NCBI GenBank assembly: GCA_018224415.1 | Contig: JAGTUZ010000017.1 | Span: 1 to 13,935, forward strand | Length of the DNA: 13,935 nucleotides | Direction: 5' to 3' | Source: Bacteroidota bacterium | Lineage (GTDB): Bacteria; Bacteroidota; Ignavibacteria; SZUA-365 | Shown here: in pieces, positions 11,101 through 13,935 of the stretch | How the letters are laid out: each line of letters starts with the position of its first letter | How positions within the stretch are numbered: the first letter of the stretch is position 1 | Program-made: the position numbers and the translations under genes | The notes under the pieces: generated by a model | The model's input: the letters and a program-made list of their open reading frames with translations, nothing else | Databases searched by the model: none | Told to the model about the DNA's origin: nothing

Positions 11101-13498
11101 GCCGCTCCACGCCCACGTCGATCACCCGTGTGCCGCCGTGTCCGGCGAAGAAGAACCATGACACGCCCTGGTTGACCTCGTGGATGAGCGTGTCGAGGTC
11201 GTCGTAGCTGACGAAGTCCAGCGTCTTCTTGACGATGAGGCGCGTCTCGATGCAGTTGGGTTCCACCCAGAGCTGCGAGAGCGCATCGATGATCGGACGC
11301 AGCATCACGTCCTGTTCGAAGGGATTCTCGCCGCCGACAGAAAAGAGGATGCGGTCATCCCATTCCCGCACCGGGGCGCGTTCGTAGGCGAGGATCTTGT
11401 CGATGACCGCGTCGGCCTGCGCCGGGGATTCCGCGGGAATGCGTCCCACGCCCAGCGCGGGCGTGACGTCGAAGGACATCTCGTTGAAATACGCGTAGTA
11501 GTTGTCGCTGACGGGATTGCCGTAGGCGGGGATGTAGTCGACCTTGCTGGAATTCGCCTTCCGCTGTTTCGCGTCATAGCTGGCGTCGCCGAGCAGCAGC
11601 AGGAAGCGCGGCCGCGGCGCGGGGGCGTTGTTCCACATGTCCTCGACAAAGGCCCGGATGGCCCGCGGGGACTTGTGTCCGTGCCCGTAGGCGTCGTAGA
11701 GTTCGTCGACCTCGGCCACCACCACGGCGTAGCCGTCGCTGTCGCGTCGGTGACGCGCCAGACGCTCCGCCTGTTCGCGGAACGCGCGATGCGTCACGAG
11801 CAGGTAATCAGCCTGCGCCGCGCCGCCAACGTAATCCGGCACGCGGAAGCGCGTCACCGCGAAGGGAGACAGAATGTCGGCCTCCGTATAGAGGAAATAC
11901 CGTCCCGCGCTGTCGAGCGCCATCCGCGCCTCTCCGCCCGCGCTTGTGATGTTCACGAGGCGATTGCCATTCGTACGGTCGTAGCCCCGGAGCGCAAGCG
12001 TGCCCTCTGGCAGCGTGACGCGGTAGCGCGCCGGGACGTCGGCCCCCGCGTACCGCGCCGCGGCATGCAGGTCCAGTGGTGTCGCGGCAGATGCGAGCGT
12101 GGCGGAATACCGCAGCTCGGCCCAGTCCACGAAAAAGCGTTCGATGCTGCACGCGGGATTTTCCGGCGGACAGATCACGATGCCGGGATTGGTGAAAACC
12201 AGTTCGTTGTCCGTGCCGCGCAGCAGTCCCGCCGGCACGGAGAATTCCACCATCGCCCAGTTGTAGGGCGCGATGCGCGCCTCGCCGATGACACTGCCGT
12301 TGAGCGTGGCGCGCAGCAGGCTGGTGTCGCGCGAGGCGCCGCGGGCGCGGATGCGTAGGACGGCGGCACGATCGGCGGGGGACTGCAGCGCGAAGCGCGC
12401 GCGGATGCTGTCCTGCCGCTGCGCCGCGTCGCGCTTGAGCAAGTACGACCACATCCAGCCCTCGCCCGTCACCCGGTCGGTGACCAGCATGTCGGTGTAT
12501 TCGAAATCCCCGCGATGGTATTCACGATCCTCTTCCAGGTGCAGGAGCATGGGGAAGACGTCCAGAGGCACGGCCGCGGGATGGGACGACGGCGCGACGT
12601 CGGACTCGCCCCAGCGCCTGCCGGGCGCGCCAGTCCAGGAGAGCAGAAACACATTGTCGTTGGACCATTCGTCGAAGTACTCCTCGCCCTCCCCTGCCTT
12701 CCTTGGCGCGAAGAAGGTCACGGCGTCACCGGGATCGAAGCGTCCGTCGGCCGCGCCGCTGACATCGATGGGCACGTCCTCCCCGCGGAGCGTGAGCCGT
12801 AGCAGCGCGGGATCGACGCCGGCGGGATTCCAGCCCGCGGCCACGGCGTCGTCATACGTGAGGCGGTACATGCCCTCCGCGCGCGTCGTAAGACGCAGGT
12901 ACTCCTCTCCCGCCCGCAGCGGCGCAGGGCCGGACGGAAGTCCGTTCGAGAAGGCCGGTATCCCCGCTGCCCTCGGCGATGCGAGAACACGCGTTTCCGC
13001 CACGAGTCGCAGGTCGTAGCGCGCCTCGCGCAGCCAGGACAGCATGCGCGCGCGCGCGTCGTAGCGCGCGGGCGAGAGGCGCAGCGCGCCGAAGCGCCGT
13101 CCGTCGCGCACCGTGACCGGAAGCAGTTCCGCATGCGGCGACGCGGTCGCCGGAGTTTCCGCACCGCCGAAAGGCGCAAGTTCTCCCGCGACAGTTTCCT
13201 CAACGCGCGGTCCCTCGACAAGCGAGAGCGACATTCCCTCCGGCAGTTCGAACTCCAGCACCCGCACCGGCAGGGCCGGGAGTCCCGGCACGAAGCGCAG
13301 CTCGTAGCCCGGCATACGCACTTGTGCGTACGGGGGCTCGCCGGGCATGTCCAGCAGGCGGGGTTCGTGATTGCGCATGATCACGCGCCAGCCATCGGGC
13401 GTGGCCTCGCTGCGCAGCGGTTCCGCGCCCTCGCGCTGGGCGGCGAGAGGGAGGGTCGACAGCAGAAGGAGGATGGCGATCGTCAGGGTCTTGCGCAT
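8195..13498 (-). CDS. C25 (gingipain/PorU-like) cysteine peptidase with ILEI/FAM3-like domain and FlgD-like C-terminal domain
   Basis: A surface or secreted protease of 1767 residues. The signal peptide covers about 1-20, with likely cleavage near Ala-Ala-Gln. An N-terminal beta-rich region resembling C25 propeptides runs to about 555. The C25 domain lies at about 560-908, with the catalytic pair visible as His787 (Phe-Ala-Gly-His-Gly-Gly) and Cys817 (Met-Ser-Cys-Asn-Thr-Ala). Then come a CARDB-like module (about 920-1032), a fibronectin-like module (about 1033-1140), an ILEI/FAM3-like domain (about 1183-1305), a second CARDB-like module (about 1438-1547), and a FlgD/T9SS-type tail (about 1667-1767) ending in Gly-Val-Tyr-Phe-Phe-Lys and a short strand. 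It is longer than typical PorU sortases, so it may be a secreted peptidase or a divergent sortase. No Shine-Dalgarno is seen; the start overlaps the upstream glycosyltransferase by 16 bases, suggesting translational coupling. Confidence 0.9.
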   Translation of the reverse strand: MRKTLTIAILLLLSTLPLAAQREGAEPLRSEATPDGWRVIMRNHEPRLLDMPGEPPYAQVRMPGYELRFVPGLPALPVRVLEFELPEGMSLSLVEGPRVEETVAGELAPFGGAETPATASPHAELLPVTVRDGRRFGALRLSPARYDARARMLSWLREARYDLRLVAETRVLASPRAAGIPAFSNGLPSGPAPLRAGEEYLRLTTRAEGMYRLTYDDAVAAGWNPAGVDPALLRLTLRGEDVPIDVSGAADGRFDPGDAVTFFAPRKAGEGEEYFDEWSNDNVFLLSWTGAPGRRWGESDVAPSSHPAAVPLDVFPMLLHLEEDREYHRGDFEYTDMLVTDRVTGEGWMWSYLLKRDAAQRQDSIRARFALQSPADRAAVLRIRARGASRDTSLLRATLNGSVIGEARIAPYNWAMVEFSVPAGLLRGTDNELVFTNPGIVICPPENPACSIERFFVDWAELRYSATLASAATPLDLHAAARYAGADVPARYRVTLPEGTLALRGYDRTNGNRLVNITSAGGEARMALDSAGRYFLYTEADILSPFAVTRFRVPDYVGGAAQADYLLVTHRAFREQAERLARHRRDSDGYAVVVAEVDELYDAYGHGHKSPRAIRAFVEDMWNNAPAPRPRFLLLLGDASYDAKQRKANSSKVDYIPAYGNPVSDNYYAYFNEMSFDVTPALGVGRIPAESPAQADAVIDKILAYERAPVREWDDRILFSVGGENPFEQDVMLRPIIDALSQLWVEPNCIETRLIVKKTLDFVSYDDLDTLIHEVNQGVSWFFFAGHGGTRVIDVGVERPDIFDNEDKYIFFVTMSCNTAHFAEPFETGLNERFVMSPRNGAVAALGTSGLGILNIDYVLSRGMFRGLIDSAARTYGEIVMLGKRELTRAYGVGDQASINTINQVTLLGDPATRIPLARTPEFAVRESDLSTEPGILVEQSEALIRTRLHNDGLCASDSVAVLLTVRGGGTEHFSERRLLPPFAVDTLLEWRYDFAGIDGSAEIRVTIDPDDAIVEKDESNNSAALTVNVLPRGLAQIFPLDRAVLGRDAGRIDVLLANPTFVPDVSLAPEAEIEFARDVAFTSGRSAMTAGLGTVFTAIEAPLSAGDGVWYWRARLRTSAGPESWSATRSFTLESSAIADEQWRQSEAGQFAMTQTEALEDASGGGLQLGERALELEAASGGFNGPFKHTILRIGGTQVSTDRRGFNLAVVEPVYGRLVDSLHFDTYEGRAVAAQMAAYVNGIPDDHILMVAIRDDANGYPPTAPDGTNISPELRQALATFGATLIDSVGFRDSYVLIGTRAEPANVREQHFVLGTAVARDTLRVRATEGVLRTPVIGPANSISSLRWEGDGGGTSATVNLRLYALRAGAPGATPGSSAPDTLVGEWNAVPPGSEVSLAALNPLPSAFLRLEARLSDESGLASPVLRSLRLGYLSRFPELGITSQVVESEPDSVLEGEPVTVRATVYNGGRVASAARSVRLAVPGSTIVLEQALPAVAPDPDGGVEVEFVLPTAGLRGSHGFELGIDPAGEGTEYYRANNVYSKRFASGRDGEAPRLDVTFDGAGIANGDFVAPEPLIEIHLRDRSPLPVTDTSSVQLFLDGRRIWLMSDARVSYEPGSGEEKLRIRFTPELEDGLHFLAVSGKDASGNAADTIPYQVRFNVSRQARLDQVIPYPSPTAGPADFTFRVIGAEAPEGVRLKLYTVAGRLIREIESFPGDLRVGFNRIAWDGRDADGDALANGVYFFKLVLSLGGENVEHVGRFAVLR

Positions 13499-13935
13499 AG
13501 GGATTGCAGCACGTCGAGATAATTTTGGGACAATGAGTCAAGATCGTAATTCTCCCGCACATGCCGCGATGCATTTCGCGCGTACCGCGCGCGGAGGGCG
13601 GCATCGGCGGCGAGGCGCCGCAGGGCGTCGGCGAGTGCTCCGGCATTGCCCGGAGGAATGGCGATGCCGGCGTCAGCCGCGTCGAGGATGGCGCGCGCCT
13701 GTCCTTCGACCCCCAGCACCATCGGCACACCCGCACCCATGATCTCGAACATCTTCGAGGGAATGACCGTGCGGAACAGCGGCGTATCGCGCAGCAGCAC
13801 CATCGCGGCGTCGAGTTCCGCGAGCATTTCCGCGATGGTCTCGCGCGGCTGCCGGTCGAGGAAGGTGACGTTGGCCTGTCCCGCCGCGCGGCGTTTCAAT
13901 TCCTCCTTTCGCGCACCCTCGCCCACGAAAACAAA
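13483..13935 (-). CDS. Family 4 (GT-B) glycosyltransferase, C-terminal part only
   Basis: Sugar transferase; only the last 150 residues are inside the window and the frame is open at the right edge. The visible part is the C-terminal Rossmann half of a GT-B enzyme. It starts with Phe-Val-Phe-Val-Gly-Glu-Gly, continues with Asn-Val-Thr-Phe-Leu, then a donor-binding stretch with Pro-Leu-Phe, Pro-Ser-Lys-Met-Phe-Glu and Gly-Ala-Gly-Val-Pro. It ends with the usual helices, including Asn-Tyr-Asp near the terminus. The Glu in Met-Phe-Glu corresponds to a conserved nucleotide-sugar contact of the family. It probably acts on the cytoplasmic side in polysaccharide or lipopolysaccharide synthesis. The stop lies 16 bases inside the following C25 gene, so both are in one operon. 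Confidence 0.9.
   Translation of the reverse strand, partial: FVFVGEGARKEELKRRAAGQANVTFLDRQPRETIAEMLAELDAAMVLLRDTPLFRTVIPSKMFEIMGAGVPMVLGVEGQARAILDAADAGIAIPPGNAGALADALRRLAADAALRARYARNASRHVRENYDLDSLSQNYLDVLQSLCARP

Noticed and set aside
8180..11161. A 993-codon open frame on the plus strand, antisense to the C25 gene
   Set aside because: Its product is low in hydrophobic structure and rich in Arg, Gly, Ala, His and Val without any recognisable motif. The opposite frame has catalytic residues, signal peptide and domain order. Long antisense frames are expected in GC-rich coding DNA.
13042..13058. Alternating GC run as possible Z-DNA or regulatory element
   Set aside because: Fully explained by Arg-Ala codons in the C25 gene.
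1..13935. CRISPR array, insertion sequence or prophage
   Set aside because: No spaced direct repeats of CRISPR type, no transposase, integrase or phage genes were seen on either strand.

Overview
The window is a GC-rich piece of bacterial chromosome with compact genes. It most likely comes from the FCB group (Bacteroidota, Ignavibacteriota or Kapaibacteriota type). Supporting signs are two proteins with C-terminal sorting domains of type IX secretion system (T9SS) style, a DUF5683 protein, a gingipain-type C25 peptidase, an Omp28-like protein, and signal peptides that end in Ala before Gln. The high GC content fits an Ignavibacteria/Kapabacteria-like lineage better than a classic AT-rich Bacteroidetes; this placement is inference.

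Layout. Bases 1 to 7283 carry plus-strand genes: two small tandem membrane proteins that look paralogous (the first cut by the window edge), a DUF5683 envelope protein, a short-chain dehydrogenase of tropinone-reductase-like type, a lipoprotein L,D-transpeptidase (YkuD), a membrane-anchored diheme cytochrome c, and a secreted Omp28/thioredoxin-like protein with a T9SS tail. Bases 7284 to about 7790 are a gene-free convergent zone. It holds one strong plus-strand terminator, a tandemly duplicated terminator-like hairpin, and an opposing minus-strand terminator. From there to the end everything is on the minus strand, in transcription order from the right edge: the 3' part of a family 4 glycosyltransferase, a 1767-residue C25 peptidase overlapping it by 16 bases, a tRNA-Gln(CUG) with its own promoter, and a 63-codon ORF just beyond the tRNA.

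How the genes fit together. Most of the window serves the cell envelope: peptidoglycan cross-linking, T9SS cargo, a PorU/gingipain-like peptidase, a sugar transferase and a periplasmic cytochrome. The plus-strand genes are separated by gaps of about 80 to 200 bases, several with promoter-like sequences, so they are probably mostly single transcription units. The exceptions are the tandem membrane pair and the glycosyltransferase/C25 pair, which look translationally coupled.

Most notable points: a FAM3/ILEI-like domain (the fold of vertebrate FAM3 cytokine-like proteins) inside the C25 peptidase; the glycosyltransferase/peptidase overlap; the small ORF whose start codon lies in a strong hairpin directly after tRNA-Gln; the duplicated terminator; and two different short tandem repeats (7-mer and 8-mer) placed next to gene ends. 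No CRISPR array, transposase, integrase or prophage gene was seen.
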